Positions 1 through 8,853 of a stretch of 64,000 bases of DNA are shown piece after piece; position 1 is the stretch's first letter, and every line of letters begins with the position of its first letter. Where the stretch lies: NCBI RefSeq assembly GCF_015704895.1, contig NZ_JADQWB010000017.1, forward strand, positions 1 to 64,000, given 5' to 3'. The notes beneath the pieces were generated by a model, which saw nothing but the letters and a program-made list of their open reading frames with translations, was not told the origin of the DNA and made no database searches. The DNA is from Agrobacterium leguminum. Its GTDB lineage: Bacteria > Pseudomonadota > Alphaproteobacteria > Rhizobiales > Rhizobiaceae. A program made the position numbers and the translations under genes.

Positions 1-125
1 TCAACCGCCTCAAGCAGTTCCGTCGCGTCGCGACCCGATACGACAAGACACGAAAATCCTTCTCAGCATTCCTTGCCCTAGCCGCTGCAAAGATATGGTT
101 GCCATACTTTGTCAACAGGACCTAG
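1..125 (+). pseudogene. IS5-type transposase, C-terminal end only
   Basis: Frame 3 reads open from the window edge to a TAG at 123-125. It gives about 40 residues containing FRRVATRYDKT and AAAKIWLPYF, the usual C-terminal tail of IS5-superfamily transposases from rhizobia. Only the tail is in view, so whether the element is intact to the left cannot be judged. It lies just outside the amino-acid catabolic operon and marks an IS boundary. Confidence 0.7.
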
Positions 126-443
126 CAGTCTTGTCGTCGGCGGGATGGCGATGCCTGTCAACGAACATGGTTGCTAACCTGAAACTATAGTCAATCTTTG
201 TTTTCGCGGTCGGACAAGCGCCTACTGAAGACGATCGAGATGCCGTACTGTTCGATCTTCACAGCAGGCGACCGATCTCATCGAGAGTCCGAAGGCGGCG
301 GTCGCAGATTGCCGTCGAAGCGCATCGCGTGAGGAAAATCTTGGCGGGCTCCGCCGGCAAGATCTCAAGGGCTAGAGGGCGGTTCAATTTGCTCCCAATG
401 GGATTAAATACGGGAATGGCCTGTCGAGTTAGCGCTGTCTACA
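126..443. other. Intergenic stretch, no gene recognised
   Basis: These 318 bases lie between the IS5-type tail and the end of the Lrp-type gene. A 98-codon frame starting near 329 runs into the antisense of the regulator and matches no family I recognise. I see no convincing promoter, repeat or RNA here. Confidence 0.5.
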
Positions 444-881
444 TCAGACGCTGCTCAGCAAGAGGCTGGTTTCGCTGTTCGAGACGCCGTCTATCATACG
501 GACCTCCCGCAGCACCCGGTCGAAATCCGAGAGGCTGCCGGCGCGGATATTCGCCACCAGATCCCAGTTGCCATTGGTGGTATGGAGCGAGGAAATCTCG
601 GCAATGCCACGCAGCTTGCGGATGACCTGCGTGGTCGATTTTCCCATGACCTCGATCATCATCACCGCGTGGACAGCACGATCATCATAATCCTCGCGCA
701 CCCGCACGGTAAAACCGAGCAGCGTGCCGGTTTCCGTCAGCCGGTCCAGCCGGTTCTGCACCGTGCCGCGCGCGACACCCAGCGCATCGGAAAGTTTGGC
801 AAGCGACGCCCGGCCATCGACCCTGAGGTGAGCGATGATTTGCCGGTCGAGTTCATCCGGTATGTATTTTGCGATGCTCAT
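444..881 (-). CDS. Lrp/AsnC-family transcriptional regulator
   Basis: This 145-residue protein has the usual size for the family. An N-terminal winged helix-turn-helix (about residues 8-60, opening DELDRQIIAHL, recognition region LGVARGTVQNRLDRL) is followed by a RAM/AsnC ligand-binding domain (about 68-140). Lrp-type regulators are amino-acid-responsive dimers or octamers that often control a divergent catabolic operon. Here the gene is divergent from ornithine cyclodeaminase, and a perfect 15-bp inverted repeat lies between them at 910-924. I infer that it senses ornithine, citrulline, arginine or proline and controls the 1013-6356 genes. The effector is not visible in the sequence. Confidence 0.9.
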   Translation of the reverse strand: MSIAKYIPDELDRQIIAHLRVDGRASLAKLSDALGVARGTVQNRLDRLTETGTLLGFTVRVREDYDDRAVHAVMMIEVMGKSTTQVIRKLRGIAEISSLHTTNGNWDLVANIRAGSLSDFDRVLREVRMIDGVSNSETSLLLSSV

Positions 882-909
882 GGGGGTTTGACCGAATTGA
901 CAATTGGAC

Positions 910-924
910 TGAACATATTGTTCA
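910..924. promoter_or_regulatory. Candidate Lrp-type operator (perfect inverted repeat)
   Basis: TGAACA - TAT - TGTTCA is a perfect 6-bp inverted repeat with a 3-bp spacer, 15 bp in all, the same length as classical Lrp boxes. It lies 29 bp upstream of the Lrp-type regulator start and 88 bp upstream of the ornithine cyclodeaminase start. A TTGACA hexamer (897-902) lies beside it. Its role as autoregulatory and operon operator is inferred. Confidence 0.5.
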
Positions 925-1012
925 AAATGACTTCAGAAACAACAAGCTTCTGCAATTTCGGTTGAACAGGCCCGACCGTTATCTTCGCTCTCGCAAGTGA
1001 GGAGTTGCCCAT

Positions 1013-2062
1013 ATGCCCCTGTCCCCGTCTTCAAAGGCCCTTATCCCTTTCGTCAGCGTCGAGAACATGATGCGGCTGGTGCATCACATCGGCATAGAGC
1101 AGATGCTCGTTGAACTCACCGATGCCATCGAGGCGGATTTTCTCCGGTGGCCATGTTTCGACAAGACGCCACGTGTCGCCTCGCATTCACGCGAGGGCGT
1201 CATCGAGCTTATGCCGACATCCGACGGGGAAATCTACGGCTTCAAATATGTGAACGGACACCCGAAAAACATGGCGGAAGGGCTTCAGACCGTCACCGCC
1301 TTCGGCCTGCTCGCGGCTGTGTCCACCGGTTACCCCGTGCTTTTGACGGAAATGACCCTGTTGACGGCGCTGCGCACCGCTGCCACCTCGGCAATGGCCG
1401 CCCGGCATCTCGCGCCGAAGGGCGTCAAAGTCATGGCGATGATCGGCAACGGAGCCCAGGCGGAATTTCAGGCGCTGGCAATGAAAGCCGTGCTCGGTAT
1501 CAAGGAGGTGCGCCTTTACGATATCGATCCCCGCGCAACGGAAAAAACGGCCGCCAACCTGAAGGAAAGCGGCCTGACGGTGATCCCGTGCAAATCGGCC
1601 CAGACCGCAATCGAAGGGGCGGGTATCATCACGACCTGCACCGCCGACAAGCAATATGCAACCATTCTGACCGACAATATGATCGGCGCCGGCGTGCACA
1701 TCAACGCCATCGGCGGCGACTGCCCCGGCAAGACGGAGCTGCACCGGGATATCCTACTGCGCGCCGACACCTTCGTCGAATATCCGCCGCAGACACGCAT
1801 CGAGGGCGAAATCCAGCAGATGGACCCGGATTATCCGGTAACGGAGCTCTGGAAAGTGGTCCTCGGCGAGGCCGAAGGCCGTCGGGACACACGCCAGATC
1901 ACCCTGTTCGACAGCGTCGGTTTCGCCATAGAGGATTTTTCCGCCCTGCGTTACGTGCGCGGTAAACTCGAAGGCTCAAGCTTCTATCAGGACATCGACA
2001 TCATCGCCGATCCCGATGATCCGCGAGACCTCTTCGGCATGCTGCAACGTGCGCGGGCCTGA
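1013..2062 (+). CDS. ocd: Ornithine cyclodeaminase
   Basis: This 349-residue OCD/mu-crystallin protein is predicted to be a cytosolic NAD-dependent enzyme converting L-ornithine to L-proline plus ammonia. The Rossmann region VMAMIGNGAQAEFQ (about residues 142-155) carries the G-x-G-x-x-A/S fingerprint. The late segment FDSVGFAIEDFSALR matches the OCD C-terminal signature, with the aspartate expected in catalysis. Length and sequence resemble Ti-plasmid and rhizobial OCDs more than the shorter alanine dehydrogenase-like members. GAGGAG lies just upstream of the ATG. The next gene starts 8 bp downstream and encodes a CtlX-like hydrolase that could supply ornithine. This is the most canonical of four OCD-family genes in the window. 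Confidence 0.92.
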   Translation: MPLSPSSKALIPFVSVENMMRLVHHIGIEQMLVELTDAIEADFLRWPCFDKTPRVASHSREGVIELMPTSDGEIYGFKYVNGHPKNMAEGLQTVTAFGLLAAVSTGYPVLLTEMTLLTALRTAATSAMAARHLAPKGVKVMAMIGNGAQAEFQALAMKAVLGIKEVRLYDIDPRATEKTAANLKESGLTVIPCKSAQTAIEGAGIITTCTADKQYATILTDNMIGAGVHINAIGGDCPGKTELHRDILLRADTFVEYPPQTRIEGEIQQMDPDYPVTELWKVVLGEAEGRRDTRQITLFDSVGFAIEDFSALRYVRGKLEGSSFYQDIDIIADPDDPRDLFGMLQRARA

Positions 2063-2070
2063 GGAGCGGG

Positions 2071-2997
2071 ATGATGAAAAGAACCTATTCCGTTCAAGCT
2101 CCGGCCGCCGTCGTCATGGTGCGGCCACACCATTTCACGGTCAATACCGAGACCGCCGCCGACAATCGCTTTCAGGCAACACCAGACAGTGGTGAGGACT
2201 TCAGCGCCATCGCCCATGCGGAAATCACCCGTGCGGCGCAGACACTCGAAAGCCATGGCGTGACGGTGCATCTCTTTGAAGACGAAGGCACGAAAACACC
2301 CGATTCCGTCTTTCCCAACAACTGGTTTTCCACCCATGCCGGCGGCCATGTCGCCATCTATCCGATGAAGGCCGAAAGCCGCAGGCGCGAGCGTCGCCAG
2401 GATGTCATCGAGATGTTGAAGAGCCGCTATCGGGTTCAGGACATCATCGATTATTCCGGCCTGGAACCGGACGGTCTTTTTCTGGAAGGCACAGGCGCCA
2501 TGGTACTCGATCATATCGACCGGGTCGCCTATGCCGTGCGCTCCGACCGCACCGATCCGATCGCACTCGAGCGCTTCTCGACCCATTTCAATTTCGAGCC
2601 GATGGTATTCGATGCCCGTGACGAGGCGGGAGTGCCGGTCTACCACACCAATGTCCTGATGTGCATCGGCACGGATTACACAATGATCGGTCTCGACATG
2701 ATCACCGATGAAGGTCGGCGTGCTGAAATCGTCGCCCGGCTTGAACGCTCAGGGCGACGGGTCATCGCCCTCACCAATGCCCAGATCCGCAATTTCGCCG
2801 GCAATGCGCTGGAATTGCAGGGACGGGACGGCCGCATCATCGCCTTTTCCTCCACTGCTTACGCCTCGCTCACTCAGGCGCAGATCGACACGATCCGCGA
2901 AAGCGCCGTTCCGGTGGCGCTCGACATACCGACCGTCGAGAAAGCCGGCGGTTCGGTGCGCTGCACGCTTGCCGGTATTCACCTGACGCCAAGATAA
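2071..2997 (+). CDS. ctlX: CtlX-type citrulline hydrolase (guanidine-modifying superfamily)
   Basis: This 308-residue protein of the arginine deiminase/amidinotransferase fold matches the 'citrulline utilization hydrolase' family. Recognisable segments are VVMVRPHHF near the N-terminus, VFPNNWFSTHAGG (about 80-92), YHTNVLMCIGTDY (about 191-203) and GGSVRCTLAGIHL with the presumed catalytic Cys near the C-terminus. CtlX proteins are reported as citrulline ureidases that give ornithine, CO2 and ammonia. Two adjacent ATGs exist (2071 and 2074), and the second has the better spacing from GAGGAG. It follows ocd by 8 bp, so the pair could run citrulline to ornithine to proline. A related arginine or dimethylarginine substrate cannot be excluded. 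Confidence 0.8.
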   Translation: MMKRTYSVQAPAAVVMVRPHHFTVNTETAADNRFQATPDSGEDFSAIAHAEITRAAQTLESHGVTVHLFEDEGTKTPDSVFPNNWFSTHAGGHVAIYPMKAESRRRERRQDVIEMLKSRYRVQDIIDYSGLEPDGLFLEGTGAMVLDHIDRVAYAVRSDRTDPIALERFSTHFNFEPMVFDARDEAGVPVYHTNVLMCIGTDYTMIGLDMITDEGRRAEIVARLERSGRRVIALTNAQIRNFAGNALELQGRDGRIIAFSSTAYASLTQAQIDTIRESAVPVALDIPTVEKAGGSVRCTLAGIHLTPR

Positions 2998-3402
2998 CAG
3001 AGGTTTGCAATGGAATTTTGAGCGAGTGTCGATTTCAACAATTCCGCTATACAAATCGCTCAAAATACCGTCAGAAAATGCGCTGAAATGCCATTTTTTA
3101 TAGCCGTTCAACTTCGCTAGACTATTTTAATCGATGCCGCATCGGTCCCTTCACACTGGACCACCAGCGCATCTCTCGTCATCCAAAGGCTTGGGAGGGC
3201 CTTCCTCATGAAGACAAAAACAAAGAAATCATTGCTCATGTTCTGACGCCTGTCGCCGGAAGGAGCCCCGCGCCGTCCCTATGATCCGCAACGGCAAAAG
3301 GGTGTTTCCTCAACAGGCAGTCACCGTTGTTTTTCACCTTCGTGCAGCGCGTTCCGCTGTCCGCAGCCAGATAGCTGCACGCTTTTTATACGGAGTTTCC
3401 CC
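2998..3402. other. Long leader upstream of the ABC transporter, no gene
   Basis: About 405 bases separate ctlX from the binding-protein gene, and I recognise no coding sequence. The first half is AT-rich (including ATTTTTTATAG near 3094 and AGACTATTTTAATCGAT near 3118) and could carry the transporter promoter. I see no clear terminator hairpin or riboswitch. Confidence 0.45.
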
Positions 3403-4179
3403 ATGTCGATCCTCAAGAAAATAGCTTTTGCCGGGCTGGCCGTCGCCGCTCTGGCAGCCGCCTTACCGGCTTCCGCCGACGATCTGGCCAAGGTCAGGGA
3501 ACGCGGCACCTTCAGCTTTGCCATGAGCGGCAGCTTTCCGCCCTTCAGCTTCGTCAACGACAAGAACGAAGTTGTCGGCTTCGATGTCGATATCGGCAAT
3601 GAACTGGCAAAGCGCCTTGGCGTGAAACCGGTTGTGGTGACGACGGCGTGGGACGGCATTATCGCCGGCCTGATCTCCGGCAAATACGATGCAGTCGTAG
3701 GGTCCATGACCATCACGCCGGAACGCGAAAAGGCCGTCGCCTTCGCCGGCCCCTATTACCATAGCGGCAGGGCCGTCTTCGTCCCGGAAACATCGCCGGC
3801 GAAATCGCTCGATGACCTGAAGGACAAGAGCGTCGGCGTCACCCTCGGTGAAGTCAGCGACAAGTGGGCACGCCAGCACGGCGGCTGGACCGTGCGGACA
3901 TACAAAGCTCTGTCGGAAGCACTGCTCGACCTCCAGGCCGGCCGCATCGACGCCATCGCCGCAGATTCCATTCCCGTTCTCGTGGCCTCGAAAAGCAGCG
4001 GCCAGAATGTAGGCGAAATCGCCATTCCAGACGCCGGAAATGGCGACAGCATCGGCATTGCGCTGCGCAAGAACAGCGGCGAACTCAAGGACGCCATCCA
4101 GAAGGCGCTGGACGACATGCGTGCCGACGGCACTTACGAAAAGATTTCGATGAAATGGGTCGGTCGCGACATTCGCTGA
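3403..4179 (+). CDS. Polar amino-acid ABC transporter, periplasmic binding protein
   Basis: This 258-residue family 3 solute-binding protein has a Sec signal peptide (Lys-Lys start, hydrophobic core, cleavage expected after PASA near residue 25). The mature part contains GSFPPFSFVNDKNEVVGFD, the ligand-pocket signature of amino-acid binders, then AVVGSMTITPEREKAVAF and a C-terminal lobe ending near MKWVGRD. It heads a four-gene transporter set ending at 6356. Its position beside ocd and ctlX and under an Lrp-type regulator suggests citrulline, ornithine, arginine or a related opine as ligand; this is inference. Sequence alone cannot separate these basic amino acids. Confidence 0.9.
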   Translation: MSILKKIAFAGLAVAALAAALPASADDLAKVRERGTFSFAMSGSFPPFSFVNDKNEVVGFDVDIGNELAKRLGVKPVVVTTAWDGIIAGLISGKYDAVVGSMTITPEREKAVAFAGPYYHSGRAVFVPETSPAKSLDDLKDKSVGVTLGEVSDKWARQHGGWTVRTYKALSEALLDLQAGRIDAIAADSIPVLVASKSSGQNVGEIAIPDAGNGDSIGIALRKNSGELKDAIQKALDDMRADGTYEKISMKWVGRDIR

Positions 4180-4259
4180 CAGCCGCCCCGACATAAATCA
4201 TGGAAGGAGGGTCCGGCCGTGGACCTTCCCTTTCCTTTCTCAGTTCGAGAGGAGGCACA

Positions 4260-4907
4260 ATGGGCTTCTCCCTAATGACGCAGGTTTTTCCGTTTTTTCT
4301 GGAAGCCGCTTTCGTCACACTTGAAATCACCGCGCTTGCCCTGGCCCTCGGCCTCGCCCTCGCCACGCTGGCGACAGCGGCGCGCCTTGTCCGCTCGAAG
4401 CTTCTGCGCTTCGTCGGCGGCGCCTATGTCAGCGTCTTTCGCGGAACGCCCTGCCTGCTGCAGCTTTTCATCCTCTATTTCGGCGGCCCGCAGATCGGTA
4501 TCGATCTCGACCCTTTCACCGCCGGCGCGATCGGCCTCGGCATCAATGTCGGCGCCTATCTTGCCGAAGCCATGCGCGGCGCAATCCTGACCGTCGACAA
4601 GGGACAGACGGAAGCGGCCCGTTCGATCGGTTTCGCCCTTGGGCAGACGATGCGGCTCGTGGTGTTGCCACAGGCCGGCCGGCTGATGATCCGATCCATC
4701 GGCGTCAACGCGATCATGCTGCTCAAGGGCTCATCGCTGGTTTCCGCCATCTCCGTCGTGGAACTGACCTATACCGCCCAGCGGTTCATCGGCTCGACCT
4801 ATCGTCCCTTTGAAATCTTCGCCGTCTCGGCAGCGATCTACATGGTGCTGGTCTATCTGCTTGCCCGCCTGATCGACGCGGTTGATGCCCGTTTTGCGCT
4901 GAAATAA
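4260..4907 (+). CDS. Amino-acid ABC transporter permease (HisM/HisQ type), first subunit
   Basis: This 215-residue inner-membrane protein has several hydrophobic segments and the permease EAA loop, here EAARSIGFALGQTMRLVVLPQA (about 117-138). I chose the ATG at 4260 because GAGAGGAGG sits 5-13 bases upstream. An in-frame ATG at 4200 would add 20 polar residues and place this ribosome site inside the gene. The upstream segment FVTLEITALALALGLALA is the first membrane helix. The second permease follows 10 bp downstream, so the channel is a heterodimer. Confidence 0.9.
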   Translation: MGFSLMTQVFPFFLEAAFVTLEITALALALGLALATLATAARLVRSKLLRFVGGAYVSVFRGTPCLLQLFILYFGGPQIGIDLDPFTAGAIGLGINVGAYLAEAMRGAILTVDKGQTEAARSIGFALGQTMRLVVLPQAGRLMIRSIGVNAIMLLKGSSLVSAISVVELTYTAQRFIGSTYRPFEIFAVSAAIYMVLVYLLARLIDAVDARFALK

Positions 4908-4917
4908 GAGGTATTCC

Positions 4918-5571
4918 ATGCTGGATTTCACCATTGTTCCGCCCTTTGCCGCCGCGATCCTCACCGGCGCGCTGTGGACGGTCATCATCGCCGCAAGCGC
5001 CGCCGTCATCAGCTTTGCCGGCGGCGTGCTCATCGCGCTCGCCACGCTTTATGCGCCGCGTATCGCGCAATATCCCGTGCTTTTCGTCAGCTGGGTGCTG
5101 ATGGGAACGCCGCTGCTACTGCAGCTCTATTTCATCTATTACGGCCTTTCCCAGATCGGTGTGAACATACCGGCAATATGGACCGGCATCATCGGCCTCG
5201 GGCTGCATTTCGCCGTCTACAATGCCGATATCATCCGCATCTGCATCCTCGGCATCGATAACGGCCAGACGGAGGGCGCCCGCAGCATCGGTTTCAGCAA
5301 GGCGCAGACATTGCGTTACATCATCGTGCCGCAGGCCGTGGTGCGCGCGCTGCCGCAGATCGGCAACAACATGATCGCCATGCTGAAGGACACCGCCGTG
5401 GTTTCGGTTCTCGGTGTTTCGGAAATGGTTCTCGCCTCCCAGCAGGCGATCAGCGAAACCTATCGTCCCTTCGAATTCTATCTTGTTGCTGCAGCGATCT
5501 ATTACGCGATCAACGTGACGCTGGAATTCGCATTGCGCGGGGCAGACAAAAAAATGGAGTTTATCCGATGA
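4918..5571 (+). CDS. Amino-acid ABC transporter permease (HisM/HisQ type), second subunit
   Basis: This 217-residue inner-membrane protein is homologous to the preceding permease. It has the EAA-type loop [20 protein letters not shown] (about 118-137) and the typical [19 protein letters not shown] segment. It ends MEFIR with its stop overlapping the ATPase start by 4 bp (5568-5571), which indicates translational coupling. Together with the 4260 gene it should form the membrane channel of the importer. Confidence 0.92.
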   Translation: MLDFTIVPPFAAAILTGALWTVIIAASAAVISFAGGVLIALATLYAPRIAQYPVLFVSWVLMGTPLLLQLYFIYYGLSQIGVNIPAIWTGIIGLGLHFAVYNADIIRICILGIDNGQTEGARSIGFSKAQTLRYIIVPQAVVRALPQIGNNMIAMLKDTAVVSVLGVSEMVLASQQAISETYRPFEFYLVAAAIYYAINVTLEFALRGADKKMEFIR

Positions 5572-6356
5572 GCAATTTCCGGCCGATGGCCCAGCCCGCA
5601 ATCCAGCCCACTGTGGACGTACGTAATATCGCAAAGTCCTATGGCGAACTCGAAGTTCTGAAGAATATCAATCTTTCGGTCACAAAGGGCCAGATCGTTG
5701 CGATCATCGGGCCGAGCGGCTCCGGCAAGAGCACGCTCTTACGCTCCATCAACCATCTGGAAACGGTCAATTCCGGAGAAATCTATCTCGAAGGCGTGCA
5801 GGTAAACCAGCCGCTCAAGGGCCGGGCTTTCGAACGCCATATCAATGCCGTGCGCCAGGACATGGGCATGGTCTTCCAGCACTTCAACCTGTTCCCGCAT
5901 CTCAGCGTACTGGAAAACATCACGCTGGGGCCGATCACGCTCAAAAACATGGCCAAAGGCGCGGCAACGGAGCTTGCCATGTCGCTACTTGCCAAGGTGG
6001 GGCTGGATGCCAGGGCGGCGGCCTATCCTTCCATGCTCTCAGGCGGCCAGAAACAGCGGGTTGCTATTGCCCGGGCGCTCGCCATGCGGCCGAAAGTCAT
6101 GCTGTTCGATGAAGCCACCTCCGCTCTCGACCCGGAACTGGTGGAAGAGGTCAACCAGGTCATGAAACAACTGGCGAGAGAGCACATGACCATGCTGATC
6201 GTGACCCATGAAATGCGTTTTGCTGCGGAAGTCGCCGACCGCGTGCTGTTCATGGACAAGGGGCTGGTGGTGGAGGAAGGCCCGCCCTCCGAAATTTTCG
6301 TCCGGCCGCAACAGGAGAGGACGCGCAGCTTCCTCAAGACCTATCTCAACAACTGA
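5568..6356 (+). CDS. Amino-acid ABC transporter ATP-binding protein (GlnQ/HisP type)
   Basis: This 262-residue cytosolic ATPase has Walker [10 protein letters not shown] (about residues 48-56), a Q-loop at [11 protein letters not shown], the signature LSGGQKQR (about 152-159), Walker [13 protein letters not shown] and the switch histidine in IVTHEM. These are all present and canonical for GlnQ/HisP importers. It is the last gene of the transporter set, 4 bp overlapped with the permease. About 290 non-coding bases follow before the insertion element; they hold only the dif-like site described separately. Confidence 0.95.
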   Translation: MSNFRPMAQPAIQPTVDVRNIAKSYGELEVLKNINLSVTKGQIVAIIGPSGSGKSTLLRSINHLETVNSGEIYLEGVQVNQPLKGRAFERHINAVRQDMGMVFQHFNLFPHLSVLENITLGPITLKNMAKGAATELAMSLLAKVGLDARAAAYPSMLSGGQKQRVAIARALAMRPKVMLFDEATSALDPELVEEVNQVMKQLAREHMTMLIVTHEMRFAAEVADRVLFMDKGLVVEEGPPSEIFVRPQQERTRSFLKTYLNN

Positions 6357-6611
6357 TCCCGCGTAATCCATCCGATGTGGCGCTGGTATTCGATATCCTG
6401 CCAGGCTGGATCGGCTATGGACTTTACAACACTACGTGACAAACGATGACCGTTAGGTCGCGTGCATGATAATAGAAGGCGAGACTGAGAAGGACAGGTA
6501 ATTCCGGATAACCGCTCGACAGGTTGGGAAAAAGGAGCAAGCTAGAATTTGGGCCATTCTTGGTTTCCGTTTTCACAACCGATTGAATTTTATGAAAATG
6601 CCCATGCCCAG

Positions 6612-6639
6612 ATGTTCCATAAGATAGATTACGCGATCT
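6612..6639 (-). other. Candidate dif-like Xer recombination site
   Basis: Read on the minus strand, the 28 bases fall into an 11-bp arm AGATCGCGTAA, a 6-bp centre TCTATC and an 11-bp arm TTATGGAACAT, the 11-6-11 layout of dif. Against Escherichia coli dif I count 19 of 28 matches, including the conserved TAA and TTATG around the centre. The presumed XerC arm points towards the insertion element, whose end begins 6 bp beyond it (6646). IS1202-group elements of the ISAba32/ISAjo2 type are known to insert about 5 bp from the XerC end of dif-like sites. The call is by eye and is supported mainly by that spacing. Confidence 0.45.
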
Positions 6640-6645
6640 ACATCG

Positions 6646-6669
6646 TGTAGCCGCAAAGTTAAAGTGTCC
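6646..6669 (+). repeat. Left terminal inverted repeat of the insertion element
   Basis: The repeat begins TGTAGC and contains AGTTAAAGTGTCC. A second box, AGTTGGAATGTC, lies further inside at 6681-6692. It abuts the left ACATCG target duplicate. Confidence 0.65.
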
Positions 6670-6730
6670 TGTTTCTGCAAAGTTGGAATGTCACACTCCC
6701 CGGGTCTGATTGACGTCTGGGAGATTGCAG

Positions 6731-8104
6731 ATGGGATTGATTACGATGAGCGAGCGCGATCTGCAGCGGATCGAGGTTTTGTCGAAAGTCATGGCCGGCC
6801 GAATGACGATGGTATCAGCGGCACATGTTCTCGATCTGAGCGAGCGCCAGGTCCGCCGCCTCCTGGACCGAATGCGCACTGACGGTGCAGCCTCGATCCG
6901 GCACAAGGCGATCGGTCGACCATCGAACAACCGGATTGCGGATAGCGTTCGGGATTACGCCGTAGCTCTTGTTCGCGAGCGTTATGCGGACTTCGGTCCG
7001 ACCCTGGCGACCGAGAAGCTTTTCGAACGTGATGGCCTGCATGTATCACGCGAGACGGTTCGTACCTGGATGGTCGATGCCGGCTTATGGCTGTCGCGCA
7101 AGCAACGACGAACGTTTCATCAGCCGCGACTGCGACGCGAGGCTTATGGTGAGTTGGTGCAGATCGATGGTTCGGAGCATCGCTGGTTCGAAGACCGTGG
7201 GCCAGCATGTTCATTGCTGGTGTTCGTTGACGATGCGACCGGCAAGCTGATGCAGTTGCGCTTTGTGCGTTCAGAAAGTGCCTTCACCTACTTCGAGGCA
7301 CTGGCGCTTTATCTTGAGCAGCACGGTGCACCGATTGCCTTTTATTCCGACAAGCATTCAGTGTTCCGGGTGGCAAAGAAGGATGCCAAAGGCGGCCAGG
7401 GCATGACCCAGTTCGGGCGAGCGCTTTGTGAGCTAAATATCGAGATTCTCTGCGCAAATTCGAGCCAGGCCAAGGGTCGGGTCGAGCGAATGAATCGGAC
7501 GCTGCAGGACCGTCTGGTCAAGGAACTGCGATTGGCCGGCATCGACAGTATGGAGGCTGGCAATGCGTTCGTACCCGGTTTCATCGATGACTATAATGCA
7601 CGGTTTGCGGTTTGCCCTGCCCGATCCGATGACCTGCATCGGTCAATGAACCTGGCGCCGGATCGATTGCGAGAGATCCTGTGCAAGCGAGAACAGCGGT
7701 ATGTCGGATCGCAGCTGACATTTTCCTATGAGCGCCGGCGGATCATGCTGGACGAGAACGACGTCACGCGCGGCCTGGTTGGCAAATATGTCGAGAGCTA
7801 TGCCTACGCCGATGGTCGCCTCGACGTGCGCTGGAAGGGACATTCCCTGCCCTACACGGTGTTCGACAAGGATCAGCGCGTGACGCATGCGGCGATCACC
7901 GAGAACAAGCGGCTTGGCGATGTCCTTGCGTATATCAAGGAGCGCCAGGACGAGCAGGAAAAGCCGACGGTGAAGAGCAACAGCGACAAGAACGGCTACA
8001 CGCCGCGCGCTCGCAAGCCCGGCCGACGGAAGGACTTCATGAACGATGCGAAGGTTATTGCGCGTCGTCACCAGCGATTATCGTTGCCGCCTGCGGCGGA
8101 GTGA
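6731..8104 (+). CDS. DDE transposase, IS1202/ISNCY type
   Basis: This 457-residue transposase is probably intact. An N-terminal helix-turn-helix (about 27-50, VLDLSERQVRRLLDRM) precedes a second DNA-binding region and a retroviral-integrase-type catalytic core. The presumed triad is Asp146 (QIDGSEH), Asp207 (FYSDKHSVF) and Glu252 (AKGRVERMNRTLQDRLVKEL). A C-terminal beta-rich region (YVESYAYADGRLDVRWKG) and a basic tail follow. I chose ATG 6731 because GGGAG lies 6-10 bases upstream; a TTG at 6710 would add seven residues. The gene lies 85 bp inside the left end of the element. The assignment to IS1202/ISNCY rather than IS481 is from memory of the family. Confidence 0.85.
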   Translation: MGLITMSERDLQRIEVLSKVMAGRMTMVSAAHVLDLSERQVRRLLDRMRTDGAASIRHKAIGRPSNNRIADSVRDYAVALVRERYADFGPTLATEKLFERDGLHVSRETVRTWMVDAGLWLSRKQRRTFHQPRLRREAYGELVQIDGSEHRWFEDRGPACSLLVFVDDATGKLMQLRFVRSESAFTYFEALALYLEQHGAPIAFYSDKHSVFRVAKKDAKGGQGMTQFGRALCELNIEILCANSSQAKGRVERMNRTLQDRLVKELRLAGIDSMEAGNAFVPGFIDDYNARFAVCPARSDDLHRSMNLAPDRLREILCKREQRYVGSQLTFSYERRRIMLDENDVTRGLVGKYVESYAYADGRLDVRWKGHSLPYTVFDKDQRVTHAAITENKRLGDVLAYIKERQDEQEKPTVKSNSDKNGYTPRARKPGRRKDFMNDAKVIARRHQRLSLPPAAE

Positions 8105-8115
8105 AAGTCGCTCCG

Positions 8116-8853
8116 TCAATGCACGCCGATATCGGTTTGCGTGTCAGATTCCAATTGCAAACACGCGGCCCAGAGTGGTGTTTTGTGGAAGGGTCCATCC
8201 TGAAAGAGCTTTAACCCTTCTTTCGCCTCATAGAGCACCCCCAGCCAACACAAGCGACGAATGACGCCGTAGCGGATCCCAGATTTCAAGGTCCATGCCT
8301 CGATTGTCATCTCGGCGTCCGACAGATGTGCCACGCTTGGGTACAGGATTTTCACGACCTCGTTCAGTGAGCAACCTGACCTCGCCTTGATGTTGAGCAG
8401 ATTGAGGAACATGCGCCACCAGCGTAGCCGGTCACGCACTTCCTTTTCCGTTTCCGCGTCGTGGACGTAGGAATAGAGATAATCCGTGGCGACCAGATCG
8501 AAGAAGGCCTGTGGTCTTGCCAGAAACTCCTTGCCCCGTTTGGTCGGCAACAGCACGTCTTTCTTGCGACGAAGCAGTTTGAGATGACGGATCATGTCGC
8601 GCACCACCCAAAGCGGTGGCACGTCGTCTTCATTGAGGACCTTATTGACGCTATAGAGATCGGTGACTGTGTAGTCGGGCCATTCAAAATGGGTGGCAGC
8701 CCAGTGCACGAACTTACGGTTCATGGCACCTGTAGCAGTCAGGCCTATGCCTCCTTGCGTCGCGGCATAGGACAGGCTCAAGGTTATACCCCGTATGAGC
8801 GGCGACAGAGCGATGACATCGACCTCGCCTGTGAGTTCAATTTGCGGAAGCAT
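8116..8853 (-). CDS. Hypothetical passenger protein inside the insertion element
   Basis: This 245-residue protein is of unknown function; I have a general memory of similar uncharacterised proteins in Rhizobiales. The N-terminal third is mixed alpha/beta. The middle (VRDMIRHLKLLRRKKDVLLPTKRGKEFL) looks like a winged helix. The C-terminal part (EMTIEAWTLKSGIRYGVIRRLCWLGVL) looks like a second helix-turn-helix. No transmembrane segment or signal peptide is apparent. It converges on the transposase with 11 bp between stop codons and lies wholly within the repeats at 6646-9103. It is therefore cargo rather than a flanking gene. A role in transposition control or host defence is possible but unsupported. 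Confidence 0.7.
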   Translation of the reverse strand: MLPQIELTGEVDVIALSPLIRGITLSLSYAATQGGIGLTATGAMNRKFVHWAATHFEWPDYTVTDLYSVNKVLNEDDVPPLWVVRDMIRHLKLLRRKKDVLLPTKRGKEFLARPQAFFDLVATDYLYSYVHDAETEKEVRDRLRWWRMFLNLLNIKARSGCSLNEVVKILYPSVAHLSDAEMTIEAWTLKSGIRYGVIRRLCWLGVLYEAKEGLKLFQDGPFHKTPLWAACLQLESDTQTDIGVH

